Positions 26,315 through 35,332 are shown, numbered from the stretch's first letter. The stretch is DNA of 57,575 bases from Caulobacteraceae bacterium (GCA_025450315.1 JANWHQ010000162.1:1-57575), one strand, 5' to 3'. A program made the numbers and translations. The notes: generated from the letters alone by a model not told the origin.

Positions 26315-27730
26315 CTAAGGGTTCGCCGCCGGGACGCCGAGATCGGCGATCGCGCCGTCCGGAACCGGGGAGCGGGAAAGCCGGCCGCCATCGACCGCGG
26401 CCAGCAAATTGGGCGCCTGGGTTTCCCAAGTCAACTCGGAACAGGCGCGTCTCAAGGCCGCCGCCCAGCGCGACTTCGGCTTGCCCAGCACGGCCTTGAT
26501 GGTGGCGGCGATCGCCTCAGGCGAATGGCCGTCGAAGCAGAGGCCCAGGCCCCGCTGCTGCACCACCGGTCCGATGGTCGGGAAGTTGGGGGCCACCACC
26601 GGCACGCCCACCGAGATGTAGTCCGACAGCTTGCCCGGCTCGCAAAACACGTTGTTGCGCACGGAGTCGTCGTAGATGATCACGCCCACGTCGGCGTCGG
26701 CGACATAGTCGAGCAGCTCGTCATGCGGCACCGGCGGGGCCAGGATCAGCCGGCCGGTCGCCAGGGCGTCCTTGATCTCCTCGGCGTGGGTCTGGCGCCA
26801 CTTCAGCTTCTCCTGCCCCATCATCACCAGGACCACGTTCTCGGGTAGGTGGAGCACCGACTGGGCGACGTATTCCAGCCAGCGCCCGTCGACGATCACC
26901 CCCTCGTAGAGCACGATCTTGCGGCGGGCCGGGATGCCGTGCCTGGCCCGCAGCCGCCCCCGCTGGCGGGTCTCGGGCCGGATGGGCTTGTAGTTGTGCA
27001 CGATCGCCGGGGTCACGCGCGAACCGCGCTCCTTGACCAGCACCTCGGCGCGGCAGTCGTTCTGGGTCAGCACCGCGTCCACGCAGTGGCGCAGCATCAT
27101 CCGCTCCAGCCATGCCACCAGGGGATTGGGCCTGGTGATCTGCTCGCCGTAGAGTTCGAAGGTGAAATAGACGAAGCGCATGCCGCGCAGCTTGGCGGCG
27201 ATGCAGGCCCATGCCGCCGCCTCGGGCCGGCTGGCGATCATCACCTCGCCCTGCAGGTTCAGGAGCCGCCAGAATCCGCGCAGGTAGCAGTTCCAGGTGT
27301 CGATCGTCAGCCTACGGACGTTGGCCGCCCATTTGATCACCGCCCGCCAGCCCTGAATGCTCTCGTGTCCCGCGAACAGGGCTCGCGCCTTGGCCTGGAA
27401 CCTCAGCCGCTTGAACCCCCGCACCACCCGGCCGGGCTCGGTCTCGGCCAGCCGGCGCTCCAGCCGCTCGCGGGCCCGCTTGACCTGGATGGCGTCCTTC
27501 TCCAGCTTGCCGCGCACCTCGAAGGCGGCGTGCATGTAGCGTTCGAGCCGGCGCTTGAACGAAAAGTCGTCGAACGAGCGGTAGGGCGCGCCTTCGGCGG
27601 CCTTGTCGGCGCTGACCACCGTGACGCTCCATCCGGCCTCGGCCAGGGTCTTGAGCCCCAGCACGATGAACGGATGCAGGGTGTGCTCCCGGTCGTAGGC
27701 CCAGATCACACGACGCGCCGGGGCGTCCAT
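26315..27730 (-). CDS. Glycosyltransferase, GT4-like
   Basis: Protein of 471 residues. The N-terminal domain begins VIWAYDREHTLHPFIVLGLKTLAEAGW; a charged helical insert (about 70-120) follows; the C-terminal domain has KIVLYEGVIVDGRWLEYV and DVGVIIYDDSVRNNVFCEPGKLSDYISVGVPVVAPNFP, the donor-binding region of group 1 glycosyltransferases. ATG at 27730 has GAGGGA 9 bases upstream; an overlapping GTG at 27736 has a poorer spacing. Second gene of the polysaccharide operon. The donor is unknown; ManNAc from the adjacent epimerase is possible. Confidence 0.83.
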   Translation of the reverse strand: MDAPARRVIWAYDREHTLHPFIVLGLKTLAEAGWSVTVVSADKAAEGAPYRSFDDFSFKRRLERYMHAAFEVRGKLEKDAIQVKRARERLERRLAETEPGRVVRGFKRLRFQAKARALFAGHESIQGWRAVIKWAANVRRLTIDTWNCYLRGFWRLLNLQGEVMIASRPEAAAWACIAAKLRGMRFVYFTFELYGEQITRPNPLVAWLERMMLRHCVDAVLTQNDCRAEVLVKERGSRVTPAIVHNYKPIRPETRQRGRLRARHGIPARRKIVLYEGVIVDGRWLEYVAQSVLHLPENVVLVMMGQEKLKWRQTHAEEIKDALATGRLILAPPVPHDELLDYVADADVGVIIYDDSVRNNVFCEPGKLSDYISVGVPVVAPNFPTIGPVVQQRGLGLCFDGHSPEAIAATIKAVLGKPKSRWAAALRRACSELTWETQAPNLLAAVDGGRLSRSPVPDGAIADLGVPAANP

Positions 27731-27732
27731 GC

Positions 27733-28845
27733 TCACCAATCCCTCAAGCTCGCCGCGATCCGCTCGGCCGCGTGGCCGTCGCCGAAGACATCCGAGCCCG
27801 TGGACATGCGGCGGTAGATTGCAGCGTCGGTCAGAAGCTCGCTGGCGCGCTGGGTGATGACGCCGGCATGAGCGCCCACCAGCAGGGCTCCGCCGGCGGC
27901 GATCGCCTCGGGCCGCTCTGTCACCTCGCGCATCACCAGCATCGGCTTGCCCAACGCCGTCGCCTCCTCCTGGATGCCGCCGGAGTCGGTCAGGATGATG
28001 GCGGCCCGATCGATCAACCAGACGAATGGCCCATAGTCCACCGGGGCGATCAGGCTGATACGCGAAACACCCTTCAGTTGCGCCTCGACCGGGCCCTTCA
28101 CGTTCGGGTTTGGGTGCACCGGCAGCACCACCAGGATGTCGTCGAAGCTCTCGGCCAGGGTCTTCAGCGCTCGGCAGATCTCGTCCAGGCCGGCGTCGAA
28201 GTTCTCGCGGCGGTGGGCGGTGACCAGCACCAGACGCTTGCCCTGGAGCTGCTCTTCCAGGCCCGGCGGGCCCTCGACGAGGCCGGCCTTGGCCTGGGCG
28301 CGGGTCCAGAACAGGGCGTCGATGCCGGTGTTGCCGGTGACGCGGATGCTCGCGTCGGCGTGGTTCTCCGCCAGCAGCGCCTGGCGCGCCGTCTCGGTGG
28401 GCGCGAAGTGCAGGTCGGCGATGGTGGAGATGATCCGGCGGTTCACCTCCTCGGGGAACGGCGCGTACTTGTCGCCGGTCCTGAGGCCCGCCTCCACATG
28501 GGCGACCTTGATCTTGCGGTAATAGGCCGCCAGCGCCGCGGCCATGGCGGTGGTGGTGTCGCCCTGCACCACCAGCCAGTCTGGCCTGACCTCGTCCAGC
28601 ACCGGCCCCAGGGCGCCGATCGCCGCGGCCGTCAGGCCCTCCAGGGTCTGGTTGGGGCGCATGAGGTCCAGGTCGTGGTCGGCCTTGAGGCCGAAGACGG
28701 CCAGCATCTGGTCGAGGATCTCGCGATGCTGGCCGGTCACGCAGACCACCGGCTCGAGGCTGGGCTCACGCCCCAGCGCCTGGACCACCGGCGCCATCTT
28801 GATCGCTTCAGGGCGCGTGCCGAATACGGTCAGGACCCTCTGCAT
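27733..28845 (-). CDS. wecB: UDP-N-acetylglucosamine 2-epimerase (non-hydrolysing)
   Basis: Enzyme of 370 residues interconverting UDP-GlcNAc and UDP-ManNAc, feeding surface polysaccharide synthesis. All family signatures are present: VLTVFGTRPEAIKMAPV, CVTGQHREILDQML, HVEAGLRTGDKYAPFPEE, LVTAHRREN and LTDSGGIQEEATALG. ATG at 28845 chosen; a GTG at 28857 would add four residues. First gene of a six-gene minus-strand operon (28845 to 21810) with mostly 1-4 base overlaps. Divergent from the dioxygenase pair. Confidence 0.95.
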   Translation of the reverse strand: MQRVLTVFGTRPEAIKMAPVVQALGREPSLEPVVCVTGQHREILDQMLAVFGLKADHDLDLMRPNQTLEGLTAAAIGALGPVLDEVRPDWLVVQGDTTTAMAAALAAYYRKIKVAHVEAGLRTGDKYAPFPEEVNRRIISTIADLHFAPTETARQALLAENHADASIRVTGNTGIDALFWTRAQAKAGLVEGPPGLEEQLQGKRLVLVTAHRRENFDAGLDEICRALKTLAESFDDILVVLPVHPNPNVKGPVEAQLKGVSRISLIAPVDYGPFVWLIDRAAIILTDSGGIQEEATALGKPMLVMREVTERPEAIAAGGALLVGAHAGVITQRASELLTDAAIYRRMSTGSDVFGDGHAAERIAASLRDW

Positions 28846-29029
28846 TCCCGGATTCACCCGCCCTCGGCTGCGCTTGAACCGTCCAATAGGGGGCGGCCTG
28901 CGACTTTGCTAGAGCGGTCGCGGCCGCAGGGACCGGCCCAAGCGTTGCCGCCGGGGCGGGCGGGTGATAGCTCCAGGCGCGGCCCGATGCGGCGTGGACA
29001 GGGCTTCAACCCCAGATCATCCTTAGGCC

Positions 29030-29995
29030 ATGGTCTCCGAGCTCCCGAAGATCGACTACCTGAGCCACCCGGCCTACGGGGGGCTGTTCCAGCCCGACCC
29101 CGCCGCCGGGGCCGAGGCCTTGAGGACGCTCGAGCCGCTGATCCAGGAAATGACCGAGCTGGAGGCGGTGCGCGTGGGCCGCTTCGGCTACGACTATGGC
29201 GCGGTCAACCGGCAGGGCGAGGAGCTGGCCGAGCAGGGCGTCACCCAGCTGCGCCTGCCGGACGAGCTGATGGACCAGGTCCATGTCGCCGCCACGCCGG
29301 TGATCCAGTCGGTCCGGGCGCGCATCGCCGAGACCCGCGCCGCCGCCAAGCCGATCCGCTTCAAGACCGTCGAGCAGCTGCTGTCGCCGGATGTCCACGG
29401 CGATCTCTGGGCCGCGGTCGACCGCTTCCTGCGCGAGCTGCAGATCTACGACACGGTGGCCGCCTTCTTCCGCGCCAAGTCCGCGCGCATCAACGGCCTG
29501 GCGCTGTTCGTCAACCCGCCGAGCCAGGAGTGGGCCAGCCGCCTGTTCCGCGACGTGAAGATGGAGGCGCCGCCGACGGCCGGCTTCCACATCGATTCCA
29601 ACGGCAAGTGCTACATCAAGGGCATCCTGCACCTGAACGACGTCGGGCCCGAGCAGGGACCGACGGGCGTGGTGGTGAAGAGCCATCTCTGGGCGCAGGG
29701 CAGCCGCGACCGGGTGATCCGCCGCGCCTTCGACCGCTCCCCGCTGCTGGCCCGCTCGGCCGAGATGCGGCGGGCGTTCATCTCCTTGCCCGAGGAGCTG
29801 CAGGTGAAGGCCGAGTTTGGCGGCGACATGGACCCGGCCTCGCCCGAGGCGGCCATGCTGCTCGAAGAGGAGCTGCGCGCGGTGGGCCCCAGGGGACTGC
29901 TCACCCTGTTCGACCCGGACGCCGTGCACCGCGGCGGCAATGTGCGCTCGGGCGAGCGCCATGCCCTGCAGCTGGTGCTGACCGCCCAGTACTGA
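29030..29995 (+). CDS. 2-oxoglutarate/Fe(II)-dependent dioxygenase (PhyH-like), copy 1
   Basis: Protein of 321 residues with a double-stranded beta-helix metal site: H187 and D189 in AGFHIDSNGKC, H300 in DPDAVHRGG and R310 in SGERHALQ for 2-oxoglutarate. The pattern fits the phytanoyl-CoA dioxygenase family. It probably hydroxylates a small molecule or sugar; the substrate is unknown. A second, clearly homologous copy follows 7 bases downstream. Both sit between wecB and the GSCFA/GT2 genes, so the substrate may be part of the surface glycan (inference). Confidence 0.82.
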   Translation: MVSELPKIDYLSHPAYGGLFQPDPAAGAEALRTLEPLIQEMTELEAVRVGRFGYDYGAVNRQGEELAEQGVTQLRLPDELMDQVHVAATPVIQSVRARIAETRAAAKPIRFKTVEQLLSPDVHGDLWAAVDRFLRELQIYDTVAAFFRAKSARINGLALFVNPPSQEWASRLFRDVKMEAPPTAGFHIDSNGKCYIKGILHLNDVGPEQGPTGVVVKSHLWAQGSRDRVIRRAFDRSPLLARSAEMRRAFISLPEELQVKAEFGGDMDPASPEAAMLLEEELRAVGPRGLLTLFDPDAVHRGGNVRSGERHALQLVLTAQY

Positions 29996-30002
29996 TCCGG
30001 CC

Positions 30003-30977
30003 ATGAGCCTTCCCAGCCCCCGCCTTCCCAGGATCGATTACCGCTCGCACCCGGCCTACGGCGGCATGTTCGAGCCGCATCCGGATCTCGGGCGCGCGGC
30101 CCTGGCGGAGCTGGAGCCCCTGATCGCCGAGGCGCGGGAGATCGAGGCCGACAAGCAGGCCCGCTTCGGCTACCGGCACGGCCATTCCGACCCGGTCGGC
30201 GAGGCGCTGGTGCGCGACGGCGTCGCCGCCGTCCAGCTCGCCCCGGCCAGCCTGGACCCGATCCAGCAGGGCTCGCGAGCCGCCTTCGAGGTCATCGCAC
30301 GCCGCCTGGAGGCGACGCGGGCCTCGGGCGAGCGGGTCAAGTACAGCACGGCGCTGGAGACCGTCGGCCCGCAAACCCATCCCGAGCTCTGGGCCGCCGT
30401 CGAGCGAGCGATGCGCAACAGCGGCGCGCTGGAGCTTACCGCGACCTATTTCGGCGCCCCGGCTGCCAAGGTCCGCTCGGCCGGCCTGTTGCTGAACCAG
30501 CCCGACCAGGATTGGGTCAGGCGCCTCTATCGCGACATCGAGATGGATTCGCCGCCCACGGTCGGCTTCCACATCGACTCCAACGGCAAGTGCTTCGTGA
30601 AGGCCGTGCTCTATCTGAATGAGGTGGGGCCCGAGCAGGGGCCCTTCGGCCTGGTGCCCGGCAGCCATCGCTGGGACGAGGGGAGCCAGGACCGCATCTT
30701 CCGGCGCGCCTACGACAAGTCGATGCTGCCGACCCGCTCGGCCAAGCTGCGGCGGATGTTCCTGTCCCTGCCCGAGGAGATGCAGGTGAAGGCCGAGTTC
30801 GGCGGCGACATGCTGCCCGACTCCCCCGAGACCCTGGCCCTGGTCCGGGACGAATTCGTCGTCACCGGCCCGGCCGGCCAGCTCAACCTGTTCGACCCGG
30901 AGGCGATCCACCGCGGCGGCGACGTCCGCGCGGGCGAGCGGCGCGTCATGCTGATCACCATGGGCCCGTCCTGGTAG
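30003..30977 (+). CDS. 2-oxoglutarate/Fe(II)-dependent dioxygenase (PhyH-like), copy 2
   Basis: Protein of 324 residues, tandem paralogue of the preceding gene. Metal site H190, D192 (VGFHIDSNGKC) and H303 (DPEAIHRGG), with R313 for 2-oxoglutarate. Shared blocks are IDY.SHPAYGG.F, the HIDSNGKC loop, LNEVGPEQGP and SLPEEMQVKAEFGGDM. Differences cluster in the N-terminal third (residues 60-150), where substrate is likely to be contacted, so the two may act on different positions. Ends four bases from the convergent GSCFA gene. Confidence 0.82.
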   Translation: MSLPSPRLPRIDYRSHPAYGGMFEPHPDLGRAALAELEPLIAEAREIEADKQARFGYRHGHSDPVGEALVRDGVAAVQLAPASLDPIQQGSRAAFEVIARRLEATRASGERVKYSTALETVGPQTHPELWAAVERAMRNSGALELTATYFGAPAAKVRSAGLLLNQPDQDWVRRLYRDIEMDSPPTVGFHIDSNGKCFVKAVLYLNEVGPEQGPFGLVPGSHRWDEGSQDRIFRRAYDKSMLPTRSAKLRRMFLSLPEEMQVKAEFGGDMLPDSPETLALVRDEFVVTGPAGQLNLFDPEAIHRGGDVRAGERRVMLITMGPSW

Positions 30978-30980
30978 CGT

Positions 30981-32264
30981 TCAGGCGGGGACCGCCGCCG
31001 CCTCGGCCACGCTGTAGCGCTCGAGGAACAGGTCGATGATCAGGCTGACCACCCACTCCGACACATGGCGGGGGTTGCCGTCGTCGGCGCCGTAGACGTG
31101 CGGCTGGTCGGGGCCGAAATGGGCCCCCAGCCAGCGGACGATCTCGAAGCTCGGCCAGTAGAGCACGTCGGCGCCGCCGGGCTGGCTCGTCACCTCGTGG
31201 CAGGCGACGCGCAGGGTCGACTTCGAGACGCAGTCGGCCACCACCGCGGAGTGGAATTCCAGGGTCCCGCTGAGCGGCACGGGCGAGACGGTCAGGATGA
31301 TTCTCGGCGGGCGCCGGGCCAGGCGGCGCAGGCTCTCCAGCACGAGGCTGAGGTTGCGGATGTTCTCGGTGACCGTGGTGGTGCGCATCACCGTGTCGGC
31401 GTGCAGCAGGTCGCGGCCGGTCTCGGTCTGGGGCGGATAGAAGACGAACTCGCCGCTGCCGGCCTCGAAGAAGCAGGGCGCCACGCCCAGGGTCAGGACG
31501 AAGACGTCGCTCTCGACGACATAGCGGCGCAGGCGCTCGCGCATGGCCGCGCCATAGAAGGCCTCCATCTTGCGGGTGACCGGATCGTGGGCGCCGTACT
31601 CGATCCATTCCAGCAGGTAGCGGTTGGCGTAGGTGGAGTTGACCTCCTCGCCGATCGCCTCGGAGTTGACGTTGTAGCCGGCGTCGCGCAGCCGCCGCGC
31701 CAGGTTCTCGGCGAAGCAGGAGCCGAGGGTCATGAACACCGTGTCCCGGCCGATGAACGGCTCGCCCGGCTGGCCCCTCAGCACATATTGCTCAATCAGC
31801 TCGCGGGGCTTGGCGAAGGCGCGCTGGCGCCCGGGCCAGGCGCGCGGCCGCGCCTTGCGCACCGGCTGGTCGCGGCGGGCCACCATCTCCAGCACCACCC
31901 GGGCCTCGGTATATTCCGGATCGAGCTCGATCGCCGCCTCCAGCGCCGCGATCGCCTTCTTGACCTTGCCCTGGCGATAGAGCGCCTCGCCGAGAAAGCG
32001 GTGGGGCCAGGGCGCCTCGGGATAGCGGTGGATGGCCAGGCGCGACAGCTCGTCGAGCTGGATCCAGTCCTGGGTCTGGGCCAGGCACGAGAGGGCCTTC
32101 TGGTGCGCCTCGCGCCGGACCTTGCTGGCCAGGGCGCCCTTGGTCCAGCGGACCACCTCCACGAAGAGCGGGATCGCCTGTTCCGGCTTCTTGTTCTTGG
32201 CCAGCCGATAGGCCTGGTCGTACTGGGCGCGGGCCTCCGCGGTGGTGTCTTCCCGGCCTGCCAT
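30981..32264 (-). CDS. TPR-GSCFA domain protein
   Basis: Protein of 427 residues. The N-terminal part (about 1-130) looks like TPR repeats (EAPWPHRFLGEALYRQGKVKKAIAALEAAIELDPEY). The rest is a GSCFA domain opening VFMTLGSCFAENLARRL (GSCFA 181-185), with FVLTLGVAPCF, LTVSPVPLSGT and VLYWPSFEIV. GSCFA domains belong to the SGNH-hydrolase-like group, and the Ser of GSCFA is the likely nucleophile; a role as glycan O-acyl esterase or transferase is inferred. No signal peptide. ATG at 32264; the larger frame upstream is a shadow of the GT2 gene. Confidence 0.85.
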   Translation of the reverse strand: MAGREDTTAEARAQYDQAYRLAKNKKPEQAIPLFVEVVRWTKGALASKVRREAHQKALSCLAQTQDWIQLDELSRLAIHRYPEAPWPHRFLGEALYRQGKVKKAIAALEAAIELDPEYTEARVVLEMVARRDQPVRKARPRAWPGRQRAFAKPRELIEQYVLRGQPGEPFIGRDTVFMTLGSCFAENLARRLRDAGYNVNSEAIGEEVNSTYANRYLLEWIEYGAHDPVTRKMEAFYGAAMRERLRRYVVESDVFVLTLGVAPCFFEAGSGEFVFYPPQTETGRDLLHADTVMRTTTVTENIRNLSLVLESLRRLARRPPRIILTVSPVPLSGTLEFHSAVVADCVSKSTLRVACHEVTSQPGGADVLYWPSFEIVRWLGAHFGPDQPHVYGADDGNPRHVSEWVVSLIIDLFLERYSVAEAAAVPA

Positions 32265-32350
32265 CTCGACTGGAAATCCCTTATCGCGGGCCGCGCCCTC
32301 CGCTGGGCTTTCTACCGGACATCGCCGGACCTGTCCCGCGCAGCCTGCCG

Positions 32351-33970
32351 TCAGGCCTTCAGCCGGCGCGGCGCGAAGACGCGGGCCTCGTCGATCACCC
32401 TGCCCCATCCGGCCACCGCCCCGGGGTGGAGCTTGCCGGCGCCCTTTTCCGCTCCGCGCAGAGGCGGGACCACCACCGCCCGGGGCAGGGGCAGCAGCAT
32501 CCGGGCCAGGGGCCGGGCGAGCCACTGGGCGTTGCACACCACCTGATCGACCTCGCGCACCAGCGCCCGGTCGCGCGCCAGCTTCTGCCGCAGGCCCGCC
32601 CGCTTGTCCCGGAGGTGCTCCAGGCTCTTCAGATAGTTGAGCGGCTTGGGATCCCTGATCCAGAGCAGCATCTGCAGGTGCGGTTGGGGGCCGCGCAGCA
32701 CGGTCAGCGCGCGGGCGGCCTTGGGGCTGTCGGTGATCACCAGGTCGGTGGCCCGCAGGTTGGTGGCGGCCGCCAGCTTGCGGATCTGGTCGTCGGAGCT
32801 GTCGCCCAGCGGGACCACCTCGATCTCGGCCCGACCGTCCAGGGCGGCCTTCAGGTCCTCGGCCTCCTGCGCCTTGAGGCCGGCCGAGGCGAACAGGGTC
32901 GCCTTCAGCGGCCGCGGCTCGGGCGCCTCGGCGGCCCGGCGGCGGCGGGTGCGGCCGAAGTCGGTGAGGAAGAACGCCAGCGCCCCCCAGAGGTCGGCCC
33001 CGCGATAGGTCAGCTTGACCAGGGCCAGCATCGGCTTTTCCGGATCGGTCCGGCGCTCGCGCCAGAGCCGGGGCGCGGCCTTCAGCACCGCCCCCAGCTC
33101 GCCCCAGAAGGCCCGCCAGACCCGCTGCAGCAGCTGGCCCGGCGAGCGCAGGCCCTGGGTCAGCCGCCAGGTCACATAGCCTGAGTTGCCGAGGAAGATG
33201 CGCTCCAGCTGGAAGCTCACGGTCATCCGCCGCGCCGGGGTGGCGTTCAGGATGTAGGTCTCCAGGCTGTAGTAGACCTTCTGCTGCTCGGAGGGGGTGA
33301 TGCGCCGGTAGGTCTCGATCACCAGCCGCTCTTCCAGCATGCCGACCTTGCCGCCGGTCATGCCGTAGCGCGGGTCGAAGCCCCCGATCTTCTCCAGCAC
33401 GCTCTTCTTCACACCGTAGTTGGCGCCGGTGAGGGTGACGTCCTGGCTGAAGCCCGAGCGCTCGGTCTTCTTGCGGATCTCCAGGCTCTCGGGGAACCAG
33501 GCCGGCTTGGGATCCAGGTAGAGCGGGTAGAGCGGCCCGCCCAGGAAGTCCGGATCGTGCCGGGCGAGGAGCTCGCCCAGGGTCTTCAGATAATGCTCGG
33601 GCAGCACGGCGTCGTCGTCGAGATAGAGCAGGAACTCGTGCCGGGCCGCCCGGGCCCCGGCGTTGCGGGCGTGGCTGAGGCCCTGCCTGGGCTCGAACAG
33701 ATAGCGGAAGGCCGGATTCTGCTCGGCCAGGCCGCGCGCGAAAGCCGCCGTGCCGTCGGAGGAGTTGTTGTCGACGACCACGACCTCCAGCGGATAGGCC
33801 GCCGGCAGCTGGGGGGCGATGCTGGCCGCCAGCTTCTGCAGGAACGGCAGGCGGTTGTAGGTGCAGATCAGCACCGACACCCCGCCCGGATAGCCGCCCC
33901 CGTCCGGCGCGGGCGGCCTGGGCCGGCGGCGGCCCGAGGCCTTGGAACCTTCTCGTGCGGCGACGGCCAT
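32351..33970 (-). CDS. Glycosyltransferase, GT2 family, with C-terminal extension
   Basis: Protein of 539 residues. The N-terminal GT-A domain (about 25-280) has VSVLICTYNRLPFLQKL, EVVVVDNNSSDGT, GLSHARNAGARAARHEFLLYLDDDAVLPE (DDD metal-binding motif) and GGPLYPLYLDPKP. The remaining 250 residues are not a familiar family: they contain ATLFASAGLKAQEAEDL and VITDSPKAARALTVLRG, resembling a second GT-B-like fold (could be a sugar- or nucleotide-binding domain). First gene of a two-gene unit with the GSCFA gene; divergent from the HVRGGD-protein gene. Confidence 0.88.
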   Translation of the reverse strand: MAVAAREGSKASGRRRPRPPAPDGGGYPGGVSVLICTYNRLPFLQKLAASIAPQLPAAYPLEVVVVDNNSSDGTAAFARGLAEQNPAFRYLFEPRQGLSHARNAGARAARHEFLLYLDDDAVLPEHYLKTLGELLARHDPDFLGGPLYPLYLDPKPAWFPESLEIRKKTERSGFSQDVTLTGANYGVKKSVLEKIGGFDPRYGMTGGKVGMLEERLVIETYRRITPSEQQKVYYSLETYILNATPARRMTVSFQLERIFLGNSGYVTWRLTQGLRSPGQLLQRVWRAFWGELGAVLKAAPRLWRERRTDPEKPMLALVKLTYRGADLWGALAFFLTDFGRTRRRRAAEAPEPRPLKATLFASAGLKAQEAEDLKAALDGRAEIEVVPLGDSSDDQIRKLAAATNLRATDLVITDSPKAARALTVLRGPQPHLQMLLWIRDPKPLNYLKSLEHLRDKRAGLRQKLARDRALVREVDQVVCNAQWLARPLARMLLPLPRAVVVPPLRGAEKGAGKLHPGAVAGWGRVIDEARVFAPRRLKA

Positions 33971-34092
33971 GGTCCGCCCTTAACGGCTGGACGCCCGCTC
34001 GCCAAGCCGGCGGGAATTCCGTTGAAGCCGGGCCCCGCCTCACTATGTTGGCCGCCCGGCGGGCGTTCGGCCCTCCGACGCCGGAGTTTCGG

Positions 34093-35190
34093 GTGACCCA
34101 GCCACATCGCTATCTTCTGTGCTCGCGCAAGGACGGCATCGGGGCGCGGCTGGTCAATCTGCTCTGGACCTGGCGGCTGGCCCGCGCGGGCGGGCTTCGC
34201 ACCCTGTGCTTCTGGCCGCCGATGGACCCCTATTATGGCTCGACCTCGGGCGTGGGCGACCTGATCGACCGCCTGGCCCTGGCCACGGGGCCGATCTCCG
34301 ACGAACTGCGGATCATCGACGGCCGTCCGAGCGACATGCTGAACCCCGTGGTGACGCGGGTGGATCCTGACCGGCCCTGCGATCCGGCGGCCCTCGCCTA
34401 TTCGCTCGGCAGGATCCGGGGGTCGAAGTCTCCGGCCGTTCCGGTGATCGACAACGGCGGCCCGATGCTGACGGCGGGCGAGGACCCCGCCGCGGCGGCC
34501 GAGCAGGTGCGGGCCCTGTTCGCCAGCCTGCCCCTGGCCCCCCGGATCGAGAAGAGCGTCAAGGCGGTCGCCAAGGACCACAACTTCAGCCGGCTGGTGG
34601 CCGTGCACGTGCGCGGCGGCGACATCGTCGAGGTGCTGAGAGAGGCGTGCGAGGGCTTCACCCCCGAAGCGCTGGAGCCGGACTCCGACCTCGACCGCTA
34701 TACCGACCACTTCTTCCGCGGCTATGCGCCGTCGCCGGCCTGCGTGCGGCTCTTGCGGCCCTATCTGCAGCAGGACTTCGGCCTTCTGTTCTTCTCCGAC
34801 ACGCCGGGGGCGGTCGACCCCTTCCAGAAGAAGTTCCCCTACAAGCTGATCAAGGCCGACGACCTGGCGCCGGTGCCGCTCAACGAAATCCAGCGGGCGC
34901 TGTTCGAAATCCTGATGATGAGCCGCTGCCACGCCATCATCGGCGCCAAGAGCATGTTCTCCACCCTGGCCTCGCTGATCGGCGGCGTGCCGATCCAGGA
35001 CGCGCGCCGCCAGGCGACGCCCGAGGAGTTCCTGGGCGCCTACAAGTGGGCCTCGGGGTTCGAGCGGCTCGCGCCGGAGATCCAGGCGGGCGTCTCGCAG
35101 GTGATGCTGCGCAAGCTCGGGCAGAACGGGCTGCAGGAGCAGTGGAACGCCGACGGCGAGACGGTGCTGCGCATCCTGGCCGAGGCCTGA
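34093..35190 (+). CDS. Fucosyltransferase-like protein (HVRGGD motif)
   Basis: Protein of 365 residues from a GTG at 34093; ATG at 34045 would extend it by 16 residues. YLLCSRKDGIGARLVNLLWTWRLARAGGLRTLCFWPP resembles the opening of GT-B enzymes related to fucosyltransferases (GT11, GT23, NodZ), and VAVHVRGGDIVEVLREACEGF matches the GDP-fucose-contacting HxRxxD-type motif. The C-terminal MMSRCHAIIGAKSMFSTLASLIGG resembles the donor-site loop. No signal or membrane part. Probably adds a deoxysugar to the glycan; the assignment is moderate. Confidence 0.68.
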   Translation: MTQPHRYLLCSRKDGIGARLVNLLWTWRLARAGGLRTLCFWPPMDPYYGSTSGVGDLIDRLALATGPISDELRIIDGRPSDMLNPVVTRVDPDRPCDPAALAYSLGRIRGSKSPAVPVIDNGGPMLTAGEDPAAAAEQVRALFASLPLAPRIEKSVKAVAKDHNFSRLVAVHVRGGDIVEVLREACEGFTPEALEPDSDLDRYTDHFFRGYAPSPACVRLLRPYLQQDFGLLFFSDTPGAVDPFQKKFPYKLIKADDLAPVPLNEIQRALFEILMMSRCHAIIGAKSMFSTLASLIGGVPIQDARRQATPEEFLGAYKWASGFERLAPEIQAGVSQVMLRKLGQNGLQEQWNADGETVLRILAEA

Positions 35191-35213
35191 TCCGGGCCCG
35201 CCGCCTTGGCTGC

Positions 35214-35242
35214 TTGCCCTGGCTCCGGAAGGACACTATACC
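35214..35242 (+). promoter_or_regulatory. Probable promoter of tRNA-Val
   Basis: TTGCCC (35214-35219), a 17-base spacer and TATACC (35237-35242) lie 15 bases before the mature tRNA 5' end, a good match to sigma70-type spacing. Confidence 0.45.
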
Positions 35243-35257
35243 CCACCGCTCCCCGGC

Positions 35258-35332
35258 GGACGCGTAGCTCAGCGGTAGAGCATCGCCTTGACATGGCGGG
35301 GGTCACAGGTTCAATCCCTGTCGCGTCCACCA
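35258..35332 (+). tRNA. tRNA-Val (GAC)
   Basis: 75-base tRNA. Acceptor stem GGACGCG pairs CGCGTCC; D-arm GCTCAGCGGTAGAGC; anticodon stem-loop TCGCC-TTGACAT-GGCGG with GAC at the centre (reads GUC/GUU, Val); T-arm ACAGGTTCAATCCCTGT; encoded 3' CCA. The spurious minus-strand reading frame over it (MVDATGIEPVTPAM) is a familiar tRNA artefact. Confidence 0.96.

Noticed and set aside
30981..34043. A 1020-residue protein joining the GSCFA gene to upstream sequence
   Set aside because: The N-terminal 590 residues are an Arg/Gly/Pro-rich shadow of the GT2 gene; the real gene starts at 32264.
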